Assembly: GCA_022766165.1 (NCBI GenBank)
Contig: QYLO01000017.1
Coordinates: forward strand, 1-48,976
Reading direction: 5' to 3'
Origin: Candidatus Electrothrix gigas
Lineage (GTDB): Bacteria > Desulfobacterota > Desulfobulbia > Desulfobulbales > Desulfobulbaceae
Length of the DNA: 48,976 nt
The notes beneath the pieces are model-generated. The model did not search any database, was not told the origin of the DNA, and saw only the letters and a program-made list of their open reading frames with translations. The position numbers and the translations under genes were made by a program. Each line of letters starts with the position of its first letter. Position 1 is the first letter of the stretch. Positions 24,784 through 33,331 of this stretch are shown here, piece after piece.

Positions 24784-25017
24784 ATGAAAAACAAGCAAAA
24801 AAATGCTTATGATAAGCCCATCAAGGCTTCTTGCCATTTTTGTGGCGCTACTGTTGGAGAAACTAGCGAACGTACAGAGGAGCCTGTGACCTCCATGTAT
24901 GTTTGCGAAAAATGCAAAATGAATTACTGCGACCAGTGCAGTTATGAAAAAAAAGTTGATGGCCGGGTGAAACAATTTTGCTTACGCTGTGAAAGTGAAA
25001 TTGAAAAACTCATGTAA
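24784..25017 (+). CDS. Small four-CxxC zinc-ribbon protein
   Basis: A 77-residue protein with four CxxC knuckles: CHFC, CEKC, CDQC and CLRC, spaced so as to bind two zinc ions. Charged helical ends (KNKQKNAYDKPI and ESEIEKLM) flank them. The ATG at 24784 gives a compact protein; an upstream in-frame ATG (24715) lies inside the ATPase gene and adds an implausible leader. It is 40 nt downstream of the second ATPase in the same direction and may be a fourth member of the operon or an independent gene. No family is recognised. Confidence 0.6.
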   Translation: MKNKQKNAYDKPIKASCHFCGATVGETSERTEEPVTSMYVCEKCKMNYCDQCSYEKKVDGRVKQFCLRCESEIEKLM

Positions 25018-25039
25018 CAAAAAAATGGCCAAGCCATTT
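25018..25039 (-). terminator. Rho-independent terminator, minus strand
   Basis: AAATGGC and GCCATTT form a 7-bp stem with a three-base loop. On the minus strand it is followed by a run of seven T. It ends transcription from the MFS side and abuts the convergent zinc-ribbon gene stop. Confidence 0.65.
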
Positions 25040-25042
25040 CTC

Positions 25043-25264
25043 AATTAGACCCCGAGTCATGCGTAAGAATGCGGCGAAGCGTTGACAGGAGAAGCGTAGA
25101 TAACCACAATCAGGGTGCCGACCGCATGGTCTGCCAGGGAAGGCAACACGGGAAGCGGCGTAAAACAGCCAGTCACTTCCCGGCCCTGCGGAGTCGTAAA
25201 AATCTGTGCCTGCGTAGACGCTAGAAATATCAATCAATTCTTTAATAATTACTACCTCCTGCAA
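25043..25264. other. Structured intergenic region, possible dispersed repeat
   Basis: No gene is supported. The stretch is GC-richer than its neighbours, with short pairings such as GGGAAG/CTTCCC. Its wording (GTTGACAGGAGAAGCGTAG, GGGTGCCGACCG) reminds me of intergenic repeats seen in other genomes, which I cannot verify here. A minus-strand frame across it looks spurious. Confidence 0.25.
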
Positions 25265-25274
25265 CAGAATTTTC

Positions 25275-26615
25275 TCAAGCTACTCCAGTCAACTGCGCAG
25301 CCTCTTTCCTTCCCTTTTCTTCATCCACAAAGTACAACAAAGTACCACCAATTAGGAAAAGTAAAATAATGGACCCGATCCCCCAACGTGAGGCCGTTTG
25401 TCCCACCGCTTCGATCTGTTCCGCAGTGGATGCAGAAGGCATAAGTATACGCCGGACAATGAGGCCAACAACGCCCATTAATGCAGGCCCAAGAATGGCA
25501 GCGAATTTTCCCAGCATATTATAAAAGCCATAGTATTCAGCAGGTTTATCCGCTGGGATAAGGCGAGAGTAAAAGGAACGACTCAGGGCCTGAATACCCC
25601 CTTGAGCCAGACCAATGGCCCCGGCCAAGATATAAAACTCTTCTTTGCTCTCCATCATCACACCCCACAGCGTGATCAAAATGTATATCCCGATTCCCAG
25701 GAACAGAGATTTTCGTACACCCCAGGACTGCCCCAGCTTACCAAACAGCAAGGCAGCAGGGAACCCGACAAATTGCACAATAAGTAGAGCAATAATAAGG
25801 TCGTTAGAGGCAAACCCCAAGGACAATCCATAATCCACAGCCATACGAACAATGGTGTCCACCCCGTCAATATAGAACCAATAGGCCAGCAAAAAGAGAA
25901 AAACCGTTTTCAAGTGACGAATTTCCTGAAATGTCTGTAAAAACTGCTGTCCTCCTTCCTGAATAATTTGCAGAACAGAACGAGTTGCAGCGTCCTTTTT
26001 TTTCTCCTCAACCCAAAAAAGAGTAAACAGGGTAAAACCTCCCCACCAAAAGGCCACAGTTAGAAAAGACCAGCGCACGGCCTCACCGGCATTGGCAAGC
26101 CCGAAGGTTTCTGGATATAAGGTCATCAGGACATTGAGAAGAAAAAGCAGCCCGCCGCCGAGATAGCCCAAGGAAAAACCAAGGCTGGAGATATAGTCAA
26201 TATTGTCTTTCTCAGCCACGCTCGGCAACAGGGAATCATAAAAGATATTTGCCCCTGAAAAGCCGATAATTCCCAGAGAATAAATAAAAACAGCCCAAAG
26301 CCATTGCCCTTGCTGGACAAAAAATAGCGAGGCAGTCATCAGGACACCGACATAGGCAAAAAACAGGAGCATTTTTTTCTTGGTGCCGCCTCTATCAGCA
26401 ATAGCCCCCAGCAGCGGTGCCATTGCAGCCACAAGCAGACTGGCCACTGCATTGGCAAAACCAAGCTGGGCCGTACTCGTATTAACATCTGCACCGTAGC
26501 TCCAATACTGTTTGAAAAAAATCGGGAAAAAGCCTGCCATGACCGTTGTTGCAAAGGCAGAATTTGCCCAGTCATATAAGGCCCATCCCCATACCTGCTT
26601 ATTCAGCTTTCTCAT
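25275..26615 (-). CDS. MFS transporter, UMF1 family
   Basis: A 446-residue inner-membrane transporter with 12 predicted TM helices. The start RKLNKQVWGWALYDWANSAF is the hallmark of the UMF1/Atg22-like branch, followed by VMAGFFPIFFKQYW. The loop after TM2/TM3 carries LLGAIADRGGTKKKML, the MFS motif A equivalent. ALSRSFYSRLIPADKPAEYY is another signature of this branch. Substrates of bacterial UMF1 proteins are mostly unknown, with amino acids or solutes suggested. Its start overlaps the upstream gene's end by 17 nt, so the two are one transcript. Confidence 0.9.
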   Translation of the reverse strand: MRKLNKQVWGWALYDWANSAFATTVMAGFFPIFFKQYWSYGADVNTSTAQLGFANAVASLLVAAMAPLLGAIADRGGTKKKMLLFFAYVGVLMTASLFFVQQGQWLWAVFIYSLGIIGFSGANIFYDSLLPSVAEKDNIDYISSLGFSLGYLGGGLLFLLNVLMTLYPETFGLANAGEAVRWSFLTVAFWWGGFTLFTLFWVEEKKKDAATRSVLQIIQEGGQQFLQTFQEIRHLKTVFLFLLAYWFYIDGVDTIVRMAVDYGLSLGFASNDLIIALLIVQFVGFPAALLFGKLGQSWGVRKSLFLGIGIYILITLWGVMMESKEEFYILAGAIGLAQGGIQALSRSFYSRLIPADKPAEYYGFYNMLGKFAAILGPALMGVVGLIVRRILMPSASTAEQIEAVGQTASRWGIGSIILLFLIGGTLLYFVDEEKGRKEAAQLTGVA

Positions 26616-28377
26616 TGTGATCCCTTTTTTGTCTCAATGTTTTGATGATAATCTCTCCGCTGATACCTGTTTTTGTCTGATGACGACAGGCGGCAATACA
26701 GTCAACAGAACGCATCAGAGCAAGAATTTCTTCCTGCGTTTTCTTGCCAGAGCTTGTCGTGCTTGCCAGCAGCATATCTGTCAACCAGCCTGCAACCGGA
26801 GCAACCTGCTCGGCCAATCTTTTGGGGCGGATAAAAAAAGCAGATACGCTGGCATCTGTCACACAGGTTCCAACGGTCTTTCCCAGTTCCTGAACCATGT
26901 TTTCCCTCAGAGAGTCAGTAGCCTGTTTTTCTGTAAGCACGGTTTTTAACTGACTCTCGCCATTGGCGATATACAACATACTATCGGTTAATGCTATGGC
27001 AAGGTGAGTAGCCTCAAGAGGCATCATACTCCAATACGAGAAGTGATGACCCTGTACCTCTTGTTGCTGCTCTTCCATGCCCTGCTTTTGCAGTGCGTTA
27101 CCTAATTTGCGTACTACCCAGTTCGCAGCCTTTTTATCTTGCACCTGAAAGGCGAAAACTGTTTTTGGCAGAGGAAACATACCTACATTAACAAGTCCAT
27201 GCACAGATACCCCGGCCCGAGGCCCTACTGCCTTTAAAATATTATTCAACGAAATCCCTGTGTTCTTCTGCACAGTTCTTTCCAGCTCTTGATACTGACG
27301 TTCAGCCCCATCAGGACTGAGGAAACGACGGAAAAACATCCTATCAAAATCAGCAATCCGATAATGCAACAGGGTATTTTTTCGTAACAGAGCAGAACTC
27401 ATATCTTTAATATCTTGAAGTTGGTCATGAGGCAACGGCAACACCTTAACCTTAGGATCAAAGTTTTCTTTTATTCGTACACGGAGTTCTCCCTGTTTGC
27501 CAACAAGCGCCGTACTGATCGTACTGGTCGTACTGGAAACTTCATCCCCTGTTTTCCGTCTTGGTATATCCTGCGCCACACCCTGAGCCTTTTTTTGAGC
27601 AAAAAACGTAACAAGGTTATGGAGCAAGGGCATATTACAATAGGAACGAGCATAAACAGTTCCCTGGTTCTCTTCTTGCCAATCTTCTTCCCAAAACGCC
27701 TGTGCAGCAAAAAAAGATGTCGTCTGCTGTAAGTTCTGTTTGGTTGTCTTCCGCTCAAGAGCTGCAACTATCCTCTGGGGATTATAGGCCAGCAGAACAA
27801 CTCCCTGATCGTTATATCCATACAGTACCTCTTGCTCGTCCAGCATAAGACGGGTCATATCTAACCCGGAAATTTTTGTGCTTGTTACATTATTCCAGAG
27901 TACAATACGGGCAACTTTGCTGATCCAGCCGGCTGAAGATGAGGTGCCAAAGGCTAAGAGGGAATTTTTCAGTTCCTGCTCTGTATTCTTCTGTAATCGC
28001 TTCAGATCTGGTGGGCAAAGGGCTATGACGGCATCGTCACCAAAGACCTGTTGAACAATAGGATTGGTCATCACCTGCACAACACTATCGTAAAAAAAAT
28101 TATATCCGTTGATATCTTCATACGTGGCCTCAAACTCTCCCATCATCTCATGCACTATGGGTTTGGAGAGAAAATGCCCAAAGGAGGTCTGTGGAAATGT
28201 CTCTGATACCCCCTTCATATCATAAAGGCTGATAGTCGCTATCGTATCATCAGGCAAAAAATCAGCATAATAGCCTTGCTGAGGGGCTGGGGGAACAGGA
28301 CGGAGGATAAGATAAGCAAGAGAGCCAACAAGACAGAGGCAACACAGGCAACAGAGCCAAAAAAGTATTTTTTTCAT
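26599..28377 (-). CDS. Membrane-anchored DUF3352-like protein
   Basis: About 592 residues starting MKKILFWLCCLCCLCLVGSL, a single N-terminal TM anchor with four Cys, followed by a large extracytoplasmic domain opening PAPQQGYYADFLPDDTIATI. The domain is alpha/beta with repeated segments of the kind LLAYNPQRIVAAL and LTDSMLYIANGESQLKTVL, resembling DUF3352-type proteins. A GTG at 28438 would add 21 residues and has a GGTG motif upstream, so it is an alternative start. It overlaps the MFS gene by 17 nt. The function is unknown. Confidence 0.65.
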   Translation of the reverse strand: MKKILFWLCCLCCLCLVGSLAYLILRPVPPAPQQGYYADFLPDDTIATISLYDMKGVSETFPQTSFGHFLSKPIVHEMMGEFEATYEDINGYNFFYDSVVQVMTNPIVQQVFGDDAVIALCPPDLKRLQKNTEQELKNSLLAFGTSSSAGWISKVARIVLWNNVTSTKISGLDMTRLMLDEQEVLYGYNDQGVVLLAYNPQRIVAALERKTTKQNLQQTTSFFAAQAFWEEDWQEENQGTVYARSYCNMPLLHNLVTFFAQKKAQGVAQDIPRRKTGDEVSSTTSTISTALVGKQGELRVRIKENFDPKVKVLPLPHDQLQDIKDMSSALLRKNTLLHYRIADFDRMFFRRFLSPDGAERQYQELERTVQKNTGISLNNILKAVGPRAGVSVHGLVNVGMFPLPKTVFAFQVQDKKAANWVVRKLGNALQKQGMEEQQQEVQGHHFSYWSMMPLEATHLAIALTDSMLYIANGESQLKTVLTEKQATDSLRENMVQELGKTVGTCVTDASVSAFFIRPKRLAEQVAPVAGWLTDMLLASTTSSGKKTQEEILALMRSVDCIAACRHQTKTGISGEIIIKTLRQKRDHNEKAE

Positions 28378-28764
28378 ACGTTCAATTTGTAAAAATATCC
28401 GATGTTCAAAAAAGGAGTATTGCAGAGTAACCTCTTGCACTTCTTACACCTTTTACATATTTTGTTGTCCCACCCTGAAAGCCCAGCAAGGTACAGAGAG
28501 GATACACTCAAGGGTTGAAACGGAATAAAAAATAGCGTAAAAATAGGGTAAAGAACAGTGCGTAAAGCGAATACATCATCATCAATGCAGATAAGGAATA
28601 TTTTTACCCTAAAAAGATGCAAAGTCAATTCTTATCCGTTATAATAATTTTATAATTTTTAATGCGAAAAGAGAGCGACTTCTCCGTAAGGAGAAATCAT
28701 TATCTCCTCATAAATTCGTTTTCGTATACTTCCTAAAACCTGAGATATAAAGAGGCTACTTTTT
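28378..28764. other. Divergent intergenic region
   Basis: An AT-rich gap between the DUF3352-like gene (minus) and the carboxypeptidase (plus) that must hold both promoters. TATAAT-like boxes occur near 28641-28655, and a small hairpin TTCTCC/GGAGAA lies at about 28680-28695 in the carboxypeptidase leader. No gene was seen. Confidence 0.35.
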
Positions 28765-29907
28765 ATGAATCGATGCTCTTTTTTACTTATCGCTTTGTTG
28801 TTCCCCTGTGTACTCACCCTAACTTCTGGTCATTGGCAAGCACAGGCTGCTGTACCTATCTTGAGCAATACTGCAAAAAAATCTCCACACGTCAAGAAAC
28901 TGTCCACTCTCTCTTCAAAAAAGAAGAGCACATCAGTCCGTTCAGCAAAAAAATCATCTCGCACATCTCGTTCTCGTCAACCTGTTATCCTTGGCAAAAA
29001 AGGAAGTATTTTTTCGGTAAAAACACCGGTAGCAAAGGTGAAAAAAGTAGCCAAGGTAGCAAAGGTAGCAAAGGTAGCTTCTGCAACACCAACACAGACC
29101 CAGCGTAGCACAAAGAAAAAAAGGAAAAAAATTCGTTTACCGGGCATTAACAAACATATTACCTCAAAAAGTGTCATTATCCTTGATGCAAAAACAGGCA
29201 AGGCCATCTTTTCCAAATCCCCAGATAATCCCCGGCAACCTGCTTCCACTATCAAGGTGCTTACCGGCATGATTGCCATAAAACGCCTGAAGGACAATGA
29301 AAAAGTCGAGGTAAGTCGTCATGCTGAAAAAATGCCCAGATCTAAGGTATATTTAAGCACCAAAAAGAAATACAAGGCCAACGATTTGATCAACGCCGTC
29401 CTCTTAGCTTCTGCAAACGATGCCAGCGTTGCCTTGGCAGAAAAAATTGCAGGCAGTGAATCGGATTTTGCCAAGTTAATGACCCTGCATGCCCGACTTT
29501 GGGGAGCAAAGAACACGGTCTGTCGCACGGCTTCTGGCCTGACAGCCCGGGGGCAGCACTCCACAGCCCGAGACCTTGCTCAGATTTTTCGTCATGCCAT
29601 GCAGGATAAAGAATTTGCTAACCGCATGAAGCGAACAAAAATTAAGACTTCCTACGGCAAACTCCTGCGCAACCATAACAAGGCACTCTGGCAGGTTGAC
29701 GGCGCCTTAGCTGGCAAAACAGGGTATACCAACAAGGCCCGTCAGACCTATGTGGGACAGTTTAAACGCGGGAACGATGCCATTGTTGTCGCTATTATGG
29801 GCAGTGAAACCATGTGGACAGATATCAAGCGACTCGTTGAGTACGGCTTTAAAAAGAAAGAGCAGATCAGGCTGGCTCAACTTGATAACAGCAAAAAAGA
29901 GAGTTAA
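28765..29907 (+). CDS. D-alanyl-D-alanine carboxypeptidase, peptidase S11
   Basis: A 380-residue penicillin-binding protein that trims pentapeptide side chains of peptidoglycan. It has a signal peptide (1 to about 29), then an unusually long Lys/Ser-rich linker (about 35-125) with tandem AKV repeats, then the catalytic domain. The active-site motifs are S161-TIK (SxxK), S216-AN (SxN) and K318-TG. The usual C-terminal membrane-binding domain seems to be missing; the protein ends soon after the KTG region. The basic linker may bind the acidic cell wall or outer-membrane inner face. A terminator follows. Confidence 0.9.
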   Translation: MNRCSFLLIALLFPCVLTLTSGHWQAQAAVPILSNTAKKSPHVKKLSTLSSKKKSTSVRSAKKSSRTSRSRQPVILGKKGSIFSVKTPVAKVKKVAKVAKVAKVASATPTQTQRSTKKKRKKIRLPGINKHITSKSVIILDAKTGKAIFSKSPDNPRQPASTIKVLTGMIAIKRLKDNEKVEVSRHAEKMPRSKVYLSTKKKYKANDLINAVLLASANDASVALAEKIAGSESDFAKLMTLHARLWGAKNTVCRTASGLTARGQHSTARDLAQIFRHAMQDKEFANRMKRTKIKTSYGKLLRNHNKALWQVDGALAGKTGYTNKARQTYVGQFKRGNDAIVVAIMGSETMWTDIKRLVEYGFKKKEQIRLAQLDNSKKES

Positions 29908-29947
29908 TTCTCTTACATAATTTCACCCCGACATCCTGATGTCGAGT

Positions 29948-29986
29948 AACCGCCTCTATCAAAAAAAGATACAGGCGGTTTTTTTG
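29948..29986 (+). terminator. Rho-independent terminator
   Basis: AACCGCCT and AGGCGGTT pair, extended by TATC/GATA, around an A-rich loop, and are followed by a run of Ts. It lies 41 nt after the carboxypeptidase stop and just before the convergent DUF1566 gene end. Confidence 0.85.
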
Positions 29987-30007
29987 TTTCATCTCAAGAC
30001 GCAAGCC

Positions 30008-30955
30008 CTAGCAAGCCCTCCGGCAAAGTCTGCCAAAACCACCCGGAATAGTTCCTGAAGCCCAATAGGCACTGCCCTGCTTATAATCCACAAACCACTG
30101 TCCGCCCGGTCTACGGATGCTATCGACCATAATAAAGGGCTGATCAGCAGAAAACGCAGGATGGAGAAACTGCCTCTTGTTGCTCAACTCCTGCTCCACA
30201 AGAGACATGGCCTCGGGGAGCGTTGGCATTCGCCAATCCTTATGCCCAGCAAAACCCTGAGTGTTGATTTTTTCTATCTCCTTGCCCAGCATACGATGAC
30301 TCATGATATCAATGCCGCCCCGTTGCCACATCAGGCCAGTGACCACATCTGTCACAGTGAGGTTATCACCGTTATCAACCAAATAGTTTGCAAACTGGCC
30401 CTTGGGATGCCGTTTATGATCAGTAAAGTTATACTTCCTGATAAGTTCAGTCGCCTCTTCCTCCACAAGCTCCAAGGTTGTCTCTGGTAAGACAAGACGA
30501 TCGGCAAGATCATCAGGCAAGGGTTCATCACATCTTGGAAGACCTGATGCACCTAAACGATCTACGGTATCTTCCTCTTCAACGGGAATGACCCTTGAGG
30601 TATCGTCATTCTCTACGATATTATCCAGCAGCCATTGCTTTAACTCTGCATTAATGGCATGCGTCCGTTCAAACAGAGCCACCTTGCCCTGCGTGTCCAC
30701 ACAACGCTGCATCATGTCCAGTGGAGCCTGGATTTCCGCCACAACCCGTGCATGTTTGATGCCACGTTCCATTAAGCAGAGCTTGGGTGTTTCTCCCCAG
30801 GCATCGACAAAAAAATAATAGATCCGCTCCTTGCTGCTGCGAACTCTTTCACGACCACCCCAGCTTTCAAAGGTGCCAAAGCTGTATTCCGGTGTCATCT
30901 CCCAGTCTATATTTGTTGGATTGTCTTTGAGATTCAAAGCATTAAAAAGACCCAT
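30008..30955 (-). CDS. DUF1566 (Lcl C-terminal-like) domain protein
   Basis: A 315-residue protein with no signal peptide. The first ~150 residues are an uncharacterised domain (GTFESWGGRERVRSSKERIY and VVAEIQAPLDMMQRCV). The C-terminal half is a DUF1566 domain: VTGLMWQRGG, then a DWRMPTLPEAMSLVEQEL block, ending with ASGTIPGGFGRLCRRA. DUF1566 modules are found in surface and ligand-binding proteins of many Desulfobacterota, but the lack of a signal suggests a cytoplasmic role here. The gene is single and divergent from glgX, sharing a 180-bp promoter region. Confidence 0.8.
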   Translation of the reverse strand: MGLFNALNLKDNPTNIDWEMTPEYSFGTFESWGGRERVRSSKERIYYFFVDAWGETPKLCLMERGIKHARVVAEIQAPLDMMQRCVDTQGKVALFERTHAINAELKQWLLDNIVENDDTSRVIPVEEEDTVDRLGASGLPRCDEPLPDDLADRLVLPETTLELVEEEATELIRKYNFTDHKRHPKGQFANYLVDNGDNLTVTDVVTGLMWQRGGIDIMSHRMLGKEIEKINTQGFAGHKDWRMPTLPEAMSLVEQELSNKRQFLHPAFSADQPFIMVDSIRRPGGQWFVDYKQGSAYWASGTIPGGFGRLCRRAC

Positions 30956-31136
30956 AAGGTGCCTCCATTATTTTGTAAAAATTTTTCAAAGTAGAGTATA
31001 CTATTCAATACACACTGACCCCGCCGCTCTGAGGTTGGGTAGCTTTAATGAGCCATCCGGCACGTTTAACACTTTATATTTTTTAACATTTTCATACTAT
31101 ACAAAAGGATACAATAGGAATTATTCCCAAGTCAAC

Positions 31137-33272
31137 ATGAAAAAAAAATTTCCAACCTTTTCTGGTTCACCGCAGCCTCTTGGCGCAACAGTTACCTCAA
31201 CAGGTATCAACTTTGCCCTTTTTTCTCGTCATGCAAAAAGAGTTACCTTAGTCTTGGGCTTAAAAAACACCTGTGATTCTTCTCGCTTTGAAATTCCTCT
31301 AGACCCTACAATTCATAAAACCGGCGATATCTGGCATATTCAAATCAGCGGCCTCCCAAAATATATCCGTTACGGTTATCGACTTGCTGGCCCTATGGAG
31401 CCACGTATCAACGGTCTGGCCTATGATGAGAGCCTGATCATGCTGGACCCCTATGCAAAAGAAGTCCGTTCACCCCGTTGGGGCAAAGATCGCTCTCATA
31501 TTAACCAGCAGACCTGCGGCTTAATTCCCCTTGACACCTATGACTGGGAAGGAGACCGGCCACAGAACATTCCCTTGCAGGAGACCGTTATCTATGAACT
31601 CCATGTACGGGGTTTCACCCAACACGCTTCAGCGCAGTGCAGCTTTCCAGGAACCTTTAAAGGCATCTGCGAAAAAATTGATTATCTGAGATCATTGGGT
31701 ATCACAGCGGTCGAGTTAATGCCGGTCACGGAATTTGATGAGACTGAATGCCAGTTTCGTCATCCCCAAACCGGTAAAAAGCTTCGGAACTTTTGGGGGT
31801 ACAGCCCACTCTCTTTTTTTGCTCCCAAGGCATCCTACTCCGCAGACAGTGTGCATCCTTTGCAGGAGTTTCGTGATATGGTCAAAGCTCTGCACAAGGC
31901 CGGTATTGAAGTCATCCTTGATATTGTCTTTAATCACACCGCTGAGGGCGGCTGGGACGGCTCCACCACCTCTTTTCGCGGTATTGATAACCCAATTTAC
32001 TACCTGCTTGATCCAATCACTAAAGAATATCTCAACTTTTCTGGCTGTGGCAACACCTGCAACTGTAATCATCCCATTGTTCGCACCCTGATCATGGATG
32101 CCTTGCACTGGTGGGTTATGGAGATGCATGTCGATGGGTTCCGCTTTGACTTAGCCTCCATTTTGGGACGGGACCAAAACGGCAACGTGTTGAGCAATCC
32201 ACCTGTTGTGGAGATGATTGCCGAAGATCCTATCCTGGCAAACACAAAAATTATTGCTGAGGCATGGGATGCAGCTGGACTGTATCAGGTTGGTCATTTT
32301 TCCTCTCATCACCGCTGGGCAGAGTGGAATGGCAGGTTTCGTGACGATGTGCGGATGTTTATGAACGGGACACCGGGCATGGTTTCCGCCTTGGCAACCC
32401 GGATCGCAGGCAGCTCAGATCTGTATCAACATAACGGGCGTCGACCTTGTAACTCCATCAACTTTATCACCAGTCATGATGGATTCACCCTTGCGGATCT
32501 GGTCAGCTATAATGAAAAAAGGAACTTGCCCAATGGTGAAAAGAACCGAGACGGGGATAATAACAACCTGAGTTGGGATTCTGGCGTATCAGGTCCAACA
32601 ACAAACAGAACAGTCCTAGCCCTACGCAAACGTCGCCTTAAAACAATGGCCGTTATCCTCTTTCTTTCGCAGGGAGTACCCATGCTGGTGGCTGGAGATG
32701 AGTTTGGCCAAACCCAGCAGGGAAATAATAATGCATGGTGCCAAGACAATGAGATCAGTTGGCTGAACTGGAAGCTCGTGAAAAAAAATAAGGAACAGGT
32801 TCGCTTCTTTCAACAACTGATCCAACTTCGTCGACAACATGCCATCTTTCGCCGAGTGCATTTTTTTGAGGACAGCGGATCAGAAAGTCCACCCACAGAA
32901 CAACCAACAGGACAGTCAATCCTTTGGCAGGGCTTAGAACCTGGTTCTCAGGATTGGTCGTCAGACATCCACACCCTTTCTTTTCTGCTCAGGGGATGCT
33001 CAATTGATGATGGAGATAATGCCAACTTTTTTATTATGCTTAACGGGCATCGGCAAGAGGAGGCATGTTTTACCATTCCAAGAACTGATACTGCAACGTC
33101 AACATCGCCAAGTATTTGTTTGTGGAAAAAGATTATCGATACCAATGCAGAGGCTCCGAACGATATTCTTGCCCCTGATAAGGCGGATTGTGTTGCTGTT
33201 GCAAGCCGAATAAAGATTCCCGCTATGGGTTGTGTGGTTCTTCAGAGTATGAGAGCAAGTGCGAGCAAGTAA
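31137..33272 (+). CDS. glgX: Glycogen debranching enzyme
   Basis: A 711-residue GH13 (subfamily 11-like) alpha-1,6-glucosidase. The N-terminal CBM48-type domain starts GSPQPLGATVTSTGINFALF. The catalytic barrel follows with ILDIVFNHTAEG, VDGFRFDLASILGR (nucleophile Asp), KIIAEAWDAAG (acid Glu) and NFITSHDGFTLADLV (third Asp). It removes branch points left by glycogen phosphorylase. The frame is open for 306 nt upstream, but the homologous part and usual family length begin at ATG 31137. No other glycogen genes are adjacent. Confidence 0.92.
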   Translation: MKKKFPTFSGSPQPLGATVTSTGINFALFSRHAKRVTLVLGLKNTCDSSRFEIPLDPTIHKTGDIWHIQISGLPKYIRYGYRLAGPMEPRINGLAYDESLIMLDPYAKEVRSPRWGKDRSHINQQTCGLIPLDTYDWEGDRPQNIPLQETVIYELHVRGFTQHASAQCSFPGTFKGICEKIDYLRSLGITAVELMPVTEFDETECQFRHPQTGKKLRNFWGYSPLSFFAPKASYSADSVHPLQEFRDMVKALHKAGIEVILDIVFNHTAEGGWDGSTTSFRGIDNPIYYLLDPITKEYLNFSGCGNTCNCNHPIVRTLIMDALHWWVMEMHVDGFRFDLASILGRDQNGNVLSNPPVVEMIAEDPILANTKIIAEAWDAAGLYQVGHFSSHHRWAEWNGRFRDDVRMFMNGTPGMVSALATRIAGSSDLYQHNGRRPCNSINFITSHDGFTLADLVSYNEKRNLPNGEKNRDGDNNNLSWDSGVSGPTTNRTVLALRKRRLKTMAVILFLSQGVPMLVAGDEFGQTQQGNNNAWCQDNEISWLNWKLVKKNKEQVRFFQQLIQLRRQHAIFRRVHFFEDSGSESPPTEQPTGQSILWQGLEPGSQDWSSDIHTLSFLLRGCSIDDGDNANFFIMLNGHRQEEACFTIPRTDTATSTSPSICLWKKIIDTNAEAPNDILAPDKADCVAVASRIKIPAMGCVVLQSMRASASK

Positions 33273-33294
33273 ATGAGAGCAAATGAGCAAGTAA

Positions 33295-33314
33295 GGGCAA
33301 TTCATGAATTGCCC
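33295..33314. terminator. Perfect palindrome between convergent genes
   Basis: A 20-bp perfect palindrome (GGGCAATTCA and its complement TGAATTGCCC) lies between the stops of glgX and gyrB. There is no T-tract on either side, so it is only a possible bidirectional terminator. Short GAGCAAGTAA-like repeats precede it. Confidence 0.4.
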
Positions 33315-33331
33315 CTCCTACCTTTATACCT

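Noticed and set aside
25010..25264. 84-codon minus-strand frame
   Set aside because: It spans a terminator and a repeat-like intergenic stretch, with no ribosome-binding site or domain.
30831..31136. 306-nt upstream extension of the glgX frame
   Set aside because: The extra residues overlap the divergent DUF1566 gene's 5' end and have no family similarity; the CBM48-like start is at 31137.
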